64,000 nucleotides of DNA from Bordetella bronchialis (lineage in GTDB: Bacteria > Pseudomonadota > Gammaproteobacteria > Burkholderiales > Burkholderiaceae_B): the NCBI RefSeq assembly GCF_001676705.1, contig NZ_CP016170.1:5084001-5148000 (forward strand). The letters run 5' to 3'. Of this stretch, positions 16,251 through 25,620 are shown one piece after another; position 1 is the stretch's first letter, and each line of letters opens with the position of its first letter. The notes below the pieces were generated by a model, which searched no databases, had not been told where the DNA came from, and was given only the letters and a program-made list of their open reading frames with translations. The position numbers were made by a program, and so were the translations under genes.

Positions 16251-17597
16251 ATGCCTATTTCCGTAATCGAATCCGCTATTTTCAAAGATATGTTCGGCAC
16301 CGCCGCGATGCGCGCGGTGTTCGACGACGCGGCCACGCTGCGCCGCTACGTCGAAACGGAGGTGGCGCTGGCACGCGTGCAGGGCCGGCTGGGCATCATC
16401 CCGCAAGCCGCCGCCGATGCCATCGCCGCGCGCGCGGACGCGGCCGCCCTGGACCTGGATGTGCTGCGGCACGAAACCGAGATCGTCGGCTATCCCATCC
16501 TGCCGCTGGTCCACCAGCTGGCGCGCATGTGCGGCCCGGAGGGCGAATACCTGCACTGGGGCGCCACCACGCAGGACATCATGGATACGGCCACGGTGCT
16601 GCAGGTGCGCGAGGCGCTCGACCTGATCGAGGCGGACCTGGTCGAACTGGACGGCATCCTGGACAGCCTGGCGCAGCGCTACCGCGACGCCCCCATGGCG
16701 GGCCGCACCCATTTGCAGCATGCCCTGCCCATCACCTTCGGCTACAAGGCCGCGGTATGGCTGCTGATGGTCCGCCGCCACCGCGAGCGGCTGACCCAGC
16801 TGCGGCCCCGCGCGCTGGTGGGCCAGTTCGGCGGCGCGGCGGGCACGCTGGCCTCGCTGGGCGAACAGGGCATCGCCGTGCAAGAGGCGCTGATGCGCGA
16901 ACTGGGGCTGCATGCGGCGCCGGTCACCTGGCACGTCGCGCGCGACGGCCTGGCCGAAACCATCCAGTTCCTGGGACTGGTGGCCGGATCGCTGGGCAAG
17001 ATCGCGCTGGACGTGATGCTGATGATGACCAACGAAATCGCCGAAGCCTTCGAGCCCTTCGTCAAGAGCCGGGGCGCCTCCAGCACCATGCCGCAGAAGC
17101 GCAATCCCATTTCCTGCGAACTGATGCTCAGCGCCTCCAAGACCGTGCGGCAACATGCAGGACTGGCGCTGGACGCCATGGTGCAGGATTTCGAGCGCGC
17201 CACCGGGCCCTGGCATATCGAGTGGTCCGCCATTCCCGAATCCTTCGTCCTGACCGCCGGCGCGCTGCGCCAGGCCAAGTTCATGCTGGGCGGACTGGAG
17301 GTCGACACCCGGCGCATGCGGCAGAACCTGGACCTGACCGGCGGGCTGATCGTCGCGGAAGCCGTGATGATGGGCCTTGCGCCCTACCTGGGCCGCCAGA
17401 CCGCGCACGACGTGGTGTACGACGCCTGCCGTGCCGCGCTGGCGGAACGCTGCCCGCTCGCCCAGGTGCTGGAACGCGAAGCCCGCGTCACGCAGCACCT
17501 GGACCGCGCCGCCATCGACAGGCTGTGCGACCCGGGCAATTACCTGGGCGCCGCGCCGCGGATGGTGGATCGCATGCGGGCCTTCCCGGCACGCTGA
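16251..17597 (+). CDS. PcaB-like lyase (3-carboxy-cis,cis-muconate cycloisomerase/adenylosuccinate lyase family)
   Basis: 448-residue member of the class II fumarase/aspartase superfamily. The N-terminus (FGTAAMRAVFDDAATLRRYVETEVALARVQGRLGIIP begins near residue 11) is PcaB-like, HWGATTQDIMDTA and GRTHLQHALPITFGYKAA are the first two conserved active-site regions, and the signature loop GASSTMPQKRNP carries the catalytic Ser. 3-Carboxymuconate cycloisomerase of the beta-ketoadipate pathway is the best-known relative, but no other protocatechuate genes are present, so a different cyclisation or elimination is possible. Last gene of the cassette, 73 bp after the receptor. Confidence 0.82.
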   Translation: MPISVIESAIFKDMFGTAAMRAVFDDAATLRRYVETEVALARVQGRLGIIPQAAADAIAARADAAALDLDVLRHETEIVGYPILPLVHQLARMCGPEGEYLHWGATTQDIMDTATVLQVREALDLIEADLVELDGILDSLAQRYRDAPMAGRTHLQHALPITFGYKAAVWLLMVRRHRERLTQLRPRALVGQFGGAAGTLASLGEQGIAVQEALMRELGLHAAPVTWHVARDGLAETIQFLGLVAGSLGKIALDVMLMMTNEIAEAFEPFVKSRGASSTMPQKRNPISCELMLSASKTVRQHAGLALDAMVQDFERATGPWHIEWSAIPESFVLTAGALRQAKFMLGGLEVDTRRMRQNLDLTGGLIVAEAVMMGLAPYLGRQTAHDVVYDACRAALAERCPLAQVLEREARVTQHLDRAAIDRLCDPGNYLGAAPRMVDRMRAFPAR

Positions 17598-17618
17598 CGG
17601 ACCGGCTGCGGGCGCGTA

Positions 17619-17640
17619 GGCATGCGTCCGCCCGCATGCC
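17619..17640. terminator. Possible bidirectional hairpin between convergent genes
   Basis: GGCATGC and GCATGCC pair around an 8-nt loop in the 75-bp gap between the lyase (plus) and the DUF2243 gene (minus). No T-tract is visible on either side, so termination activity is uncertain. Confidence 0.3.
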
Positions 17641-17672
17641 GGCGCGATGGAAATAAAACGACTTTGTCGTGG

Positions 17673-18497
17673 TCATCCGCGAAACGGGGTTCTAGCCTCC
17701 GCGAGCCAGCCCGCGCATCCCGCCAGCGCGCCCTGGCCGCCCACATACATCGCGCCCTGGCGGTAGAACCGCCAGGCGTCCAGCCCGGCCTGGCCGCGCA
17801 GCACCCATACGGCGCCGGACGGATCGCTCCAGGCCACGCGCGCCTGCGTGCCCTCCAGCGCGGCCAGTACCCCGGCGCCGGTGGCCCCCGGACGCAGCAC
17901 CACGGTCAGGGTGTCGCCGCCGCCGCGCAGCGGCAACAGGTTTGCCGTTCCGGCGAGCAGGCAGGCGCCCACCAGCCCCATCGCCAGCCCGGCAGGCGCG
18001 GACGGCGATGCGCCGGGACGCCGCCGCATCCACCATCCCACCGCCAGCGGGACCAGCCCGAAGGCCACCAGCCAGGCCAGGTCCCAGGCCAGCGGATAGT
18101 CGCTGTCCATGCGGATCCGGTGGATGCGCGTGATCCAGTGCGACAGCAGCGCGTCGACGACGTGCCATACGCCGAAGCCGATCCAGAAATTCGCCAGCAG
18201 CCGCCTGCCGGCGCGCGGCAAGGACAAATCGGCGCGCGCCCGATACAGCATATAGAAGCCAGCCAGCGCGATGACGTACATCAGGGCGTGGAACAGGCCG
18301 TCGGCCATGATCTGTATCCGCAGGTCGGCGAAGCGCGCGGACGTCAGGCCTGACAGCAGGTGATGCCACTGCAGGATCTGGTGCAGCAGTATGCCGTCGA
18401 AGAATCCGCTCATGGCGAAGCCCAGCGTGTAGCCCGCCCAGGTATAGGAAGAGGAATAGCGGGTCGCCGCCCGCCGCGGGATGAATGTCCGGTCCAT
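17673..18497 (-). CDS. DUF2243 family membrane protein
   Basis: 274-residue integral membrane protein with about five to six hydrophobic segments. The DUF2243 hallmark GFFDGILLHQILQWHHLLS is near the N-terminus, and further conserved-looking histidines occur in MADGLFHALMY and WIGFGVWHVVDALLSHWITRIH, suggesting a membrane metal or heme site; that is inference. The C-terminal hundred residues (from about 180) contain a second hydrophobic helix then a non-membrane stretch VLRPGATGAGVLAALEG..., an extension beyond the usual family core. Function of the family is unknown. Convergent with the catabolic cassette. Confidence 0.75.
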   Translation of the reverse strand: MDRTFIPRRAATRYSSSYTWAGYTLGFAMSGFFDGILLHQILQWHHLLSGLTSARFADLRIQIMADGLFHALMYVIALAGFYMLYRARADLSLPRAGRRLLANFWIGFGVWHVVDALLSHWITRIHRIRMDSDYPLAWDLAWLVAFGLVPLAVGWWMRRRPGASPSAPAGLAMGLVGACLLAGTANLLPLRGGGDTLTVVLRPGATGAGVLAALEGTQARVAWSDPSGAVWVLRGQAGLDAWRFYRQGAMYVGGQGALAGCAGWLAEARTPFRG

Positions 18498-18724
18498 GCT
18501 GTCCTCGCGCCGATTGTCCTCGCGCCGATGCGCGCCCCATGGCGCGCCCCGGGCCGCCGCAGCATCTTCCGCGCCCGCTGCGGCGGGGCCGCATCGCCGC
18601 TTGTAAGGCGGACGGGAAATGCCTAAATTTTGCTTGTCGGGGCCGGCCGGCGTCCGTCGTCGCGTGCCACCGCGTTGGCATGCCGTCCCGGCCCGAGCCC
18701 CGGCGGAATCGCTGCGAGGTGAAC

Positions 18725-19369
18725 ATGGAGTTGTTCGAAACCATCAAGGCGCACCATGACGCGATGCGCCTGCCCTTGTACGCCGTCACGGTGACGGCGG
18801 CTGCCCGTGTCGATACGCCCGTCCTGCTGATGCTGCACTGGCATGGCTTCCGGCGCGAGACGCCGGTGCATGTGCCGGGCGTGCCGATGCCGCCCCGCCC
18901 GGTGCCGGGATCGGCGCTGCAGATCGACGCGCATTGGGATTCCATGGCCACCGTCGACCAGGCCATGCTGGACGCCGCCTGGCGGTTCGGCGCCTGGGAC
19001 GTCGAACGGGTCACCCACCGCCCCTGGCGGCGGCTGGGCGCACCGGCCGCGGAGGCCCTGGCCTGCCGCCGCGCCTTCGGCGATTACCCCGACGCGGAGG
19101 ACGGCATCGAAACACTGGTCGCCGACCTCCCGGACCGCCCGGCCTTGATGGAGATGGCCGCCCGGCGCGGCTACGTCCGCTGGATGTTCCGCCCTCGCAA
19201 GGCCGGCGTCTGGTCCCAATTGGGCGACGAAGACAGCACGGTGGACGAAGGCGGGGGCCGCCCGCCGCCCTGCCCGGTCCGCCCGCGCCCCTGGATGGAG
19301 GCCCGCGACCAGCGCTTCGTCTACCGGCTCGGCCGGGTGGATCGGCTCATTCTTCCTGATACACACTGA
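18725..19369 (+). CDS. Hypothetical protein (214 aa)
   Basis: Soluble protein beginning MELFETIKAHHDAMRLPLYAVTV. The middle contains IDAHWDSMATVDQAMLDAAWRFGAWDVERV and the end PRPWMEARDQRFVYRLGRVDRLILPD. No signal peptide, transmembrane segment or catalytic motif that I recognise. Codon and amino-acid composition are those of a real gene and ATG 18725 stands 4 bp after a GCGAGGTG ribosome-site-like stretch. It is divergent from the DUF2243 gene and precedes the accessory groES; no functional link is evident. Function unknown. Confidence 0.6.
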   Translation: MELFETIKAHHDAMRLPLYAVTVTAAARVDTPVLLMLHWHGFRRETPVHVPGVPMPPRPVPGSALQIDAHWDSMATVDQAMLDAAWRFGAWDVERVTHRPWRRLGAPAAEALACRRAFGDYPDAEDGIETLVADLPDRPALMEMAARRGYVRWMFRPRKAGVWSQLGDEDSTVDEGGGRPPPCPVRPRPWMEARDQRFVYRLGRVDRLILPDTH

Positions 19370-19393
19370 TACAACGTCGCCGTCGGACACCCT

Positions 19394-19422
19394 CTTGAAG
19401 CGCCTGGCGGCCGTCCCTACAT
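19394..19422 (+). promoter_or_regulatory. Sigma-32-like heat-shock promoter of groES-groEL
   Basis: CTTGAAG (19394-19400), a 14-bp spacer and CCCTACAT (19415-19422) match the sigma-32 pattern CTTGAAA-N13-15-CCCCATNT with three mismatches overall. It lies about 120 bp upstream of groES. No CIRCE element (TTAGCACTC-N9-GAGTGCTAA) is present, so control by HrcA is not supported. Confidence 0.6.
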
Positions 19423-19426
19423 CACG

Positions 19427-19456
19427 TCCGCGGACCGGCGACTACCGGTTCGCGGA
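19427..19456 (+). other. groES: Stem-loop in the groES 5' leader
   Basis: TCCGCGGACCGG and CCGGTTCGCGGA pair as 12-bp arms with a single mismatch around a 6-nt loop. It begins 5 bp after the sigma-32-like -10 element, so it would be at the very 5' end of the transcript, where it could protect the message or serve as an operator in DNA. Confidence 0.5.
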
Positions 19457-19542
19457 TGCCTTCCCCCGGCCACGGGCAGGGCCCGGCGCCGGCAAGGCAT
19501 CGATCCGTTTCAGGTGATCTGTCATCGCTTAGGAGATCAATC

Positions 19543-19860
19543 ATGAAGATTCGTCCCCTTCACGACCGGGTTATCGTCAAGCGAATCGAAGAAGCGCGCA
19601 AGACTGCCTCCGGCATCGTGATCCCGGACTCCGCCACCGAAAAACCCGAACAAGGCGAAGTGATCGCGGTCGGCAGTGGCAAGGTGCTGCAGGACGGCAC
19701 CGTCCGCCCCATGCAATTGAAGGCCGGCGACCGCGTGTTGTTCGGCAAATACTCCGGCCAGACCGTCAAGGTAGACGGCGAAGAGCTGCTGGTCATGCGC
19801 GAGGAAGATGTCTTCGGCATCTTCGAGCAGGACAGCGGCGAACTGAAAAAAGCCGCGTGA
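19543..19860 (+). CDS. groES: Co-chaperonin GroES (accessory copy)
   Basis: 105-residue 10-kDa co-chaperonin forming the heptameric lid on Gro[31 protein letters not shown] is the canonical start including the mobile loop, and KVGSGK-like and [25 protein letters not shown] follow. It is about ten residues longer than usual because of a C-terminal tail [11 protein letters not shown], which suggests a paralogue rather than the housekeeping copy. AGGAG lies 9 nt before the start. groEL follows after 35 bp. Confidence 0.93.
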   Translation: MKIRPLHDRVIVKRIEEARKTASGIVIPDSATEKPEQGEVIAVGSGKVLQDGTVRPMQLKAGDRVLFGKYSGQTVKVDGEELLVMREEDVFGIFEQDSGELKKAA

Positions 19861-19892
19861 TCGCGGCCAGGCTATCTATGCGAGTGGAGTAG

Positions 19893-21515
<1,623 letters not shown>

Positions 21516-21570
21516 TGGCGGAGTAGCGGCCGGCAATTGATGAGTAGCCGGACCCGTCCATAGCGGCACC

Positions 21571-21604
21571 AAGCCGCGCCGCGATACGGCGGCGCGGCTT
21601 TTTT
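21571..21604 (+). terminator. Rho-independent terminator of groESL
   Basis: Perfect 12-bp stem AAGCCGCGCCGC / GCGGCGCGGCTT with a 6-nt loop, followed by a run of T residues (21599-21604). It lies 56 bp downstream of the groEL stop. Confidence 0.9.
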
Positions 21605-21685
21605 CATTTGCAAGGACGGGCAGGAATGACGCTTGCCCCTGGCACGTTCCGGCCGACTTCCGGCTCCCCACTTCAAGAGACCGCC

Positions 21686-22309
21686 ATGAACGCCACCGAA
21701 ATGCCCTTCGACGCCGCGCAACCCGCCTCCGGTCGCGGCCAGCCGCTGTACCAGCGCCTGATGCCCCGCGCCACCAGCATGATCCGCCTGGACCACACGC
21801 ACGTGCTGTCCACATTCCATCGCTACCACGAGGACCTTCCCGCTTCGCGCAAGGCCGGCCTGGTCGGCGTCATCTGTACGGCGCTGGAGATCCACGCCAC
21901 GCTCGAAGAAGAGATTTTCTACCCCGCCGTGCGGGCGGTCACGGACAACGAGGTCCTGCGTAAAAGCGTGCCCGAGCACATGGAGATGCGGCGCCTGATC
22001 GACGAACTGCGCACCATGACGCCGGACGATCCGCGCTATGACGAGACCCTGATGGCGCTCATGCGCGACGTCATCCATCACGTGGCCGACGAGGAAACCG
22101 TCGTGCTGCCCGAAGCGGAAAGACGGTTCTCCGAAGCGCGCCTGCAGGAGCTGGGCCGCGAGATGACGCGCCGCCGGCTGCAACTGGCCTGTCCGCGGAC
22201 GGGGCAAATCGCGCGCGACATGGCGCGCGGCATGCCGATGGCCACCTTCACCTTGGGCGCCCTGGCCGTGCTGGCCATGGGCTGCGCGGTGCGGGCCGCC
22301 TTGCGCTGA
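21686..22309 (+). CDS. Hemerythrin HHE-domain protein with C-terminal hydrophobic segment
   Basis: 207-residue protein with a four-helix hemerythrin-like bundle at about 30-150. Candidate di-iron ligands in order are His37/His39, His70 with Glu74 (EIHATLEEE), His98 (PEHMEMRRL) and His131/His132 with Glu136/Glu137 (HHVADEE). The far C-terminus (ATFTLGALAVLAMGCAVRAALR) is hydrophobic and could anchor it in the membrane. Such proteins bind oxygen or nitric oxide or serve in iron-sulfur/oxidative repair. I chose ATG 21686; the longer frame reads through the groEL terminator region. It follows that terminator, so it is a separate unit. Confidence 0.8.
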   Translation: MNATEMPFDAAQPASGRGQPLYQRLMPRATSMIRLDHTHVLSTFHRYHEDLPASRKAGLVGVICTALEIHATLEEEIFYPAVRAVTDNEVLRKSVPEHMEMRRLIDELRTMTPDDPRYDETLMALMRDVIHHVADEETVVLPEAERRFSEARLQELGREMTRRRLQLACPRTGQIARDMARGMPMATFTLGALAVLAMGCAVRAALR

Positions 22310-22335
22310 AGCTACTTCAGCTCGCGCGCCAGCAG

Positions 22336-23106
22336 TCAAGCCTGCGGCGGCTGGCCATTGGACGCGGTCAGTCCTCCGTCCACGGGCAGGTTCACGCCAT
22401 TGACGAAGCGCGCGTCGTCGCTGGCCAGAAAGGCGATCACGGCGGCCACTTCCTCCGGCTCCGCGCCGCGTCCCATCGGGATGCGCTCAGCGAATTTGTC
22501 CATCAGCTCGCGGTTGCCATACATATCCCTGGTCAGGTCGGTACGCGTCAGGCTGGGGCAAACGGCATTGATGCGGATGCCGTCGCGCGCATGGTCCATG
22601 GCCAGCGCGCGGGTGAAGTTCGTGACGGCGCCCTTGGCGGCGTTGTAGAAGCTCAGGCCCCAATCCCCGCCCAGGCCCGAAACAGAGGAAACATTGACGA
22701 TGGACCCGCCCGTCTCGATCAGGTGCGGGATGGCCGCGCGGCATCCGTGGAAGACGCCGTCCACGTCGGTCGCCATGACCTGCCGCCAGTCGTCCATGCT
22801 GGCCTCCGTGATCTTGCCCTCCGGCGCCACTCCCGCGTTGTTGACCAGCACATGCAGGGCGCCATGGCGCGCTATCGTGGCATCGACGACGCGCTGCACG
22901 TCCTCCATGCGCGATACGTCCGCCGCGCAGATCATTACCCGGTCGGCCGGCATGCCGGCCGCGGCCTTGCGCAGCTTTTCCTCGGTGCGGCCCACCAGCA
23001 CTACCCTGGCCCCCTCGTCGGCGAAGCGGCGCGCGGTGGCCTCGCCTATGCCGGACCCGGCTCCCGTCACGATGACAACCTGGTCCGTGAATCGCGTCAT
23101 GTTCAT
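22336..23106 (-). CDS. SDR-family NAD(P)-dependent oxidoreductase
   Basis: 256-residue classical short-chain dehydrogenase. Visible motifs: VVIVTGAGSGIGEATARRF (cofactor Gly motif), NNAG, catalytic Ser in NVSSVSGLGGD and YNAAK, and the C-terminal FLASDDARFVNGVNLPVDGGL. The acidic/basic pattern after strand 2 (VVLVGRTEEKL) with Arg suggests NADP+ preference, an inference. AGGAGG lies 7 nt upstream of ATG 23106; the extended frame upstream has no support. Substrate unknown. Convergent with the hemerythrin gene. Confidence 0.88.
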   Translation of the reverse strand: MNMTRFTDQVVIVTGAGSGIGEATARRFADEGARVVLVGRTEEKLRKAAAGMPADRVMICAADVSRMEDVQRVVDATIARHGALHVLVNNAGVAPEGKITEASMDDWRQVMATDVDGVFHGCRAAIPHLIETGGSIVNVSSVSGLGGDWGLSFYNAAKGAVTNFTRALAMDHARDGIRINAVCPSLTRTDLTRDMYGNRELMDKFAERIPMGRGAEPEEVAAVIAFLASDDARFVNGVNLPVDGGLTASNGQPPQA

Positions 23107-23394
23107 GCCGTGCCTCCTGATTGCTGAGCAAGGGCGCCGGCCGCCGAGGCAGGCGGCGCCGCGAAGAATCAGGCGGGACGCAAACGGCATACCGCCACGC
23201 GCCGCCGGTCGCGGAGCCCCCTCGCCCGCCCCGCGCGCGAGCGCGTCTCACCCGCGGATACAGAAAAGTACCTGCCCGCAAGCCGCGCACCCTATCCGAA
23301 ACGGCGCGCCGCTGACATGCTGGCACTACCGCCGCAGCGATGCGCCGCGCTTGTCTTGGCGAGCGGTTCCGCGGCCACAGATCGGGGACTCGAC

Positions 23395-23976
23395 ATGCAC
23401 CGCGAACAATTTCGGCCACGCCCCATCGAGCGGGCAACCCCGCCCCGGACAACGCTGCTGGCCTCCGCGCCACTTGCCGTGATCCTGTGGGCTTGTACAT
23501 CCGCGGCGGCCCAGGCATCCGGCGCCGGCACAGTCACGTGGCGCAACCTGGTAAATGCGCCGCTCAAGGTGATGTGGGACGCGCACAACGACTGCGTAAC
23601 GAACCCGGGCATGAAGACTTTCGACGTCGTACAGGATCAAACGCTTCCGCTTCCCTTGAACATCAAGAGCGGCTGCGACGCCTACATCCGCTGGACGGCC
23701 ACCCAGGACAGGATGACGCTAGGCAAAACGGTGGCCACCATCAGCTATACCGAAAGGGCCGGGACGGAAGCCCTCGTCACGATCCGGTACACCACCTTGC
23801 CGCAGAATGTCCGCTCGCTCGACTACCGGGTGGCGTGCGGAACCAAGGCCGAAAACTGCCGGAACAGGCTGGTTCCGCTGCCCGACGGCAAAACCCGTGT
23901 CTCCATCCTTGTGCCCACGCTGCCTGCTGAGTTCAGCGTCTTGCTCGTCAGCCTTCGGAATCGCAAGAGTCGCTAG
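23395..23976 (+). CDS. Secreted Cys-containing hypothetical protein
   Basis: 193-residue exported protein. A hydrophobic signal segment (about 20-40, LLASAPLAVILWACTSAAAQAS) ends in a signal peptidase I-like AQA-S site; the LWAC stretch is a poor lipobox because of Trp. The mature part is beta-rich (VTWRNLVNAPLKVMWDAHNDC, ATISYTERAGTEALVTIRYTT) with four cysteines in NDC, SGC, VACGT and ENC that could form two disulfides. No family recognised. It is divergent from the SDR gene and convergent with the DsbA-family gene, which might matter because of its disulfides. Confidence 0.6.
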   Translation: MHREQFRPRPIERATPPRTTLLASAPLAVILWACTSAAAQASGAGTVTWRNLVNAPLKVMWDAHNDCVTNPGMKTFDVVQDQTLPLPLNIKSGCDAYIRWTATQDRMTLGKTVATISYTERAGTEALVTIRYTTLPQNVRSLDYRVACGTKAENCRNRLVPLPDGKTRVSILVPTLPAEFSVLLVSLRNRKSR

Positions 23977-24029
23977 GCCGCGCCGGCACGGGCGCGCGGC
24001 ACGGCCTATCGCGTCCTGTTCCGGGCAGA

Positions 24030-24671
24030 CTAGCCCTGCGCGGCGATCTTCCGTATCGCCTGCTCGAAAACCTCGACCGGCTGCCCTCCGCTGACGAGAT
24101 ACTTCCGATTGAAGATGATCGCCGGCACGGCTTGGATACCCATCCCCAGGTATTGCTGCTCCTCGGCGCGCACCTCGTCGGCATACCGGCCGCTTTCCAG
24201 GACATCCCGCGCACGATCGGCATCCAGGCCGACGGACCGTGCCGCGTCGACCAGCACATCGTGCTTGCTGGGATCCTTGCCATCTGAATGGTAGGCCTGC
24301 AATAGCGCCATCTTCAGGGGCAATTGCTCGCCCTCGACCCCGGCCCAGAACAGCAGGCGGTGCGCGTCGAAGGTGTTATAGACCCGTGTGCGCGGACCGA
24401 AGCTGAACCCCACGCCGGCACCGCGCTCCCGGATCATGGCCTGCGATTCAGCGATCTGCTCGGGCGTGCGGCCGTACTTCCGGCCGATATAGTCGACGAT
24501 GGCTTCGCCTTCCGGTCCCATATCGGGATTCAGCTCGAAGGGATGCATGACGATCTGCGCCTGAACCAGGCCGCCCACGTTCTCGAGCGCCCGCTGCAGC
24601 GAGGACAAACCGATTGCACACCAGGGGCACGCCACATCGGACACGAAATCTATTCTCAGGGCCAGGGTCAC
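24030..24671 (-). CDS. DsbA-family oxidoreductase, FrnE-like (GTG start)
   Basis: 213-residue thioredoxin-fold protein of the DsbA/2-hydroxychromene-2-carboxylate isomerase/FrnE group. The redox motif C15-P-W-C18 follows DFVSDVA, the FrnE-type arrangement, and the end has GIQAVPAIIFNRKYLVSGGQPVEVFEQAI containing the cis-Pro (VP) loop. There is no signal peptide, so it acts in the cytoplasm, unlike periplasmic DsbA. The start is GTG 24671 with GGAGG 7 nt upstream. Likely role: thiol-disulfide exchange or polyketide/aromatic isomerisation. Confidence 0.85.
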   Translation of the reverse strand: MTLALRIDFVSDVACPWCAIGLSSLQRALENVGGLVQAQIVMHPFELNPDMGPEGEAIVDYIGRKYGRTPEQIAESQAMIRERGAGVGFSFGPRTRVYNTFDAHRLLFWAGVEGEQLPLKMALLQAYHSDGKDPSKHDVLVDAARSVGLDADRARDVLESGRYADEVRAEEQQYLGMGIQAVPAIIFNRKYLVSGGQPVEVFEQAIRKIAAQG

Positions 24672-24829
24672 TGACGTACCTCCGTTCTCGCAAGATTCTC
24701 TGAACGCATATGTCGTCCCCGTTACTCAGGCCTGCCCCGTCGGGGCAGATCATCCTTTTACTCATGTCGCGGACGCTTCGCGAGGTCATGCCGACATGTC
24801 GCCGACAACAGTAGTAGGACGGAGACGAG

Positions 24830-25212
24830 ATGCATCATCTTAAGCGAGACCTGGCGGCCATTGCCTTGGCGAGTGCCGCCATGCCATGGGCGGTAGCGGC
24901 GTCCGACCAGGAAGCGGCGTACCCGCAACGTCCCGTTACCCTGGTGATCGGTTTCCCGCCCGGTGGTAGCGCCGACGCGCTGGCACAACTCATTGCGCAC
25001 CGACAGCCACCCCAACCGATGTCGTCGAAATACTGAATCGGTCGATAAACGCCGCGCTGATGAACCCCGCCTTGCACGACCCCATGGCGCGGCAAGCCTT
25101 CGCCACACCCCAGCCCCCCAACACGCCGATGGCCTTCCAGGAACTGATCGCGGAGGAAACCGAGCGATGGAACGGCGTGCTACGGATGCGTAATATCAAG
25201 CCGCTTCGCTGA
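24830..25212 (+). pseudogene. Decayed Bug/TctC solute-binding protein gene (internal deletion plus frame change)
   Basis: The first part encodes a start, a signal peptide (LAAIALASAAMPWAVAAS) and the Bug N-terminus up to TLVIGFPPGGSADALAQLIAHR. After about 25005 the frame ends shortly, but a different frame encodes a typical Bug C-terminus (TDVVEILNRSINAAL, then FQELIAEETERWNGVL) ending with TGA at 25210-25212. Compared with the 320-residue intact receptor at 15215-16177, about 200 central residues are missing and the two ends are out of frame. A nonfunctional remnant. It directly abuts tRNA-Ser on its right. Confidence 0.85.
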
Positions 25213-25249
25213 GCCGGTGTCGCAAACTACTTTGATTGTTCTGGATTTC

Positions 25250-25340
25250 TGGCGGACAGAGGGGGATTCGAACCCCCGATACGCTTTTGACGTATACACG
25301 CTTTCCAGGCGTGCGCCTTCAACCACTCGGCCACCTGTCC
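25250..25340 (-). tRNA. tRNA-Ser (anticodon GGA)
   Basis: 91-nt class II tRNA including an encoded 3' CCA. On the minus strand the acceptor stem GGACAGG / TCTGTCC (one terminal G-T pair), GTTCGAATCC T-loop, the long variable arm (GTATACGTC...GCGTATC) and anticodon loop CTGGAAAG with GGA at 25304-25306 are visible. It reads UCC and UCU serine codons. Expected unmodified structure and identity agree with E. coli tRNA-Ser(GGA). Confidence 0.97.
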
Positions 25341-25620
25341 TGATCCGGTACTGCTGCGGGCTGCGGAAGCCCGTCTTGCCTGCTAAGACCGGTTTCCCGG
25401 CGTTTTCCTGCGTTTTTCGCCTATGGGCGCGGGCGGGCCGATTACCGCTCTGCCCACCGCTGCCCCACCGCTGCCCGTTTGCCCGAAACCCGCGGGCCGC
25501 TACCACGGCCCTGCCTGCCTCGGCCATCCGGCCACCCAACGCACGGATCGGCATAGGATCCGACCCGGAAAACGGCAATCCGCGATTCTAGCAGAGTTTT
25601 GCGGCCGCTGTCGCGTCGCC
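25341..25620. other. 280-bp leader region upstream of tRNA-Ser
   Basis: No gene. The far right end carries a minus-strand extended -10 promoter (TGCTAGAAT at 25585-25593, core TAGAAT 25585-25590) with GCGACA 18 bp upstream, aimed at the tRNA about 240 bp away. The sequence between is C-rich on the plus strand with no recognised small RNA. Either a long tRNA leader or an unlisted short transcript is possible. Confidence 0.45.

Noticed and set aside
16251..17597. Protocatechuate (beta-ketoadipate) pathway operon
   Set aside because: Although PcaB- and PcaIJ-like genes are present, pcaGH, pcaC, pcaD and a canonical PcaF thiolase are missing.
19370..19542. CIRCE element for HrcA control of groESL
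   Set aside because: No TTAGCACTC-N9-GAGTGCTAA or near match; the hairpin present has a different sequence.
25180..25578. 132-residue ORF on the minus strand across tRNA-Ser
   Set aside because: It reads through the tRNA gene and has no ribosome site or recognisable protein features.
25213..25620. Genomic island or prophage at tRNA-Ser
   Set aside because: No integrase, direct repeat or phage gene on either side; only the decayed Bug gene is nearby.
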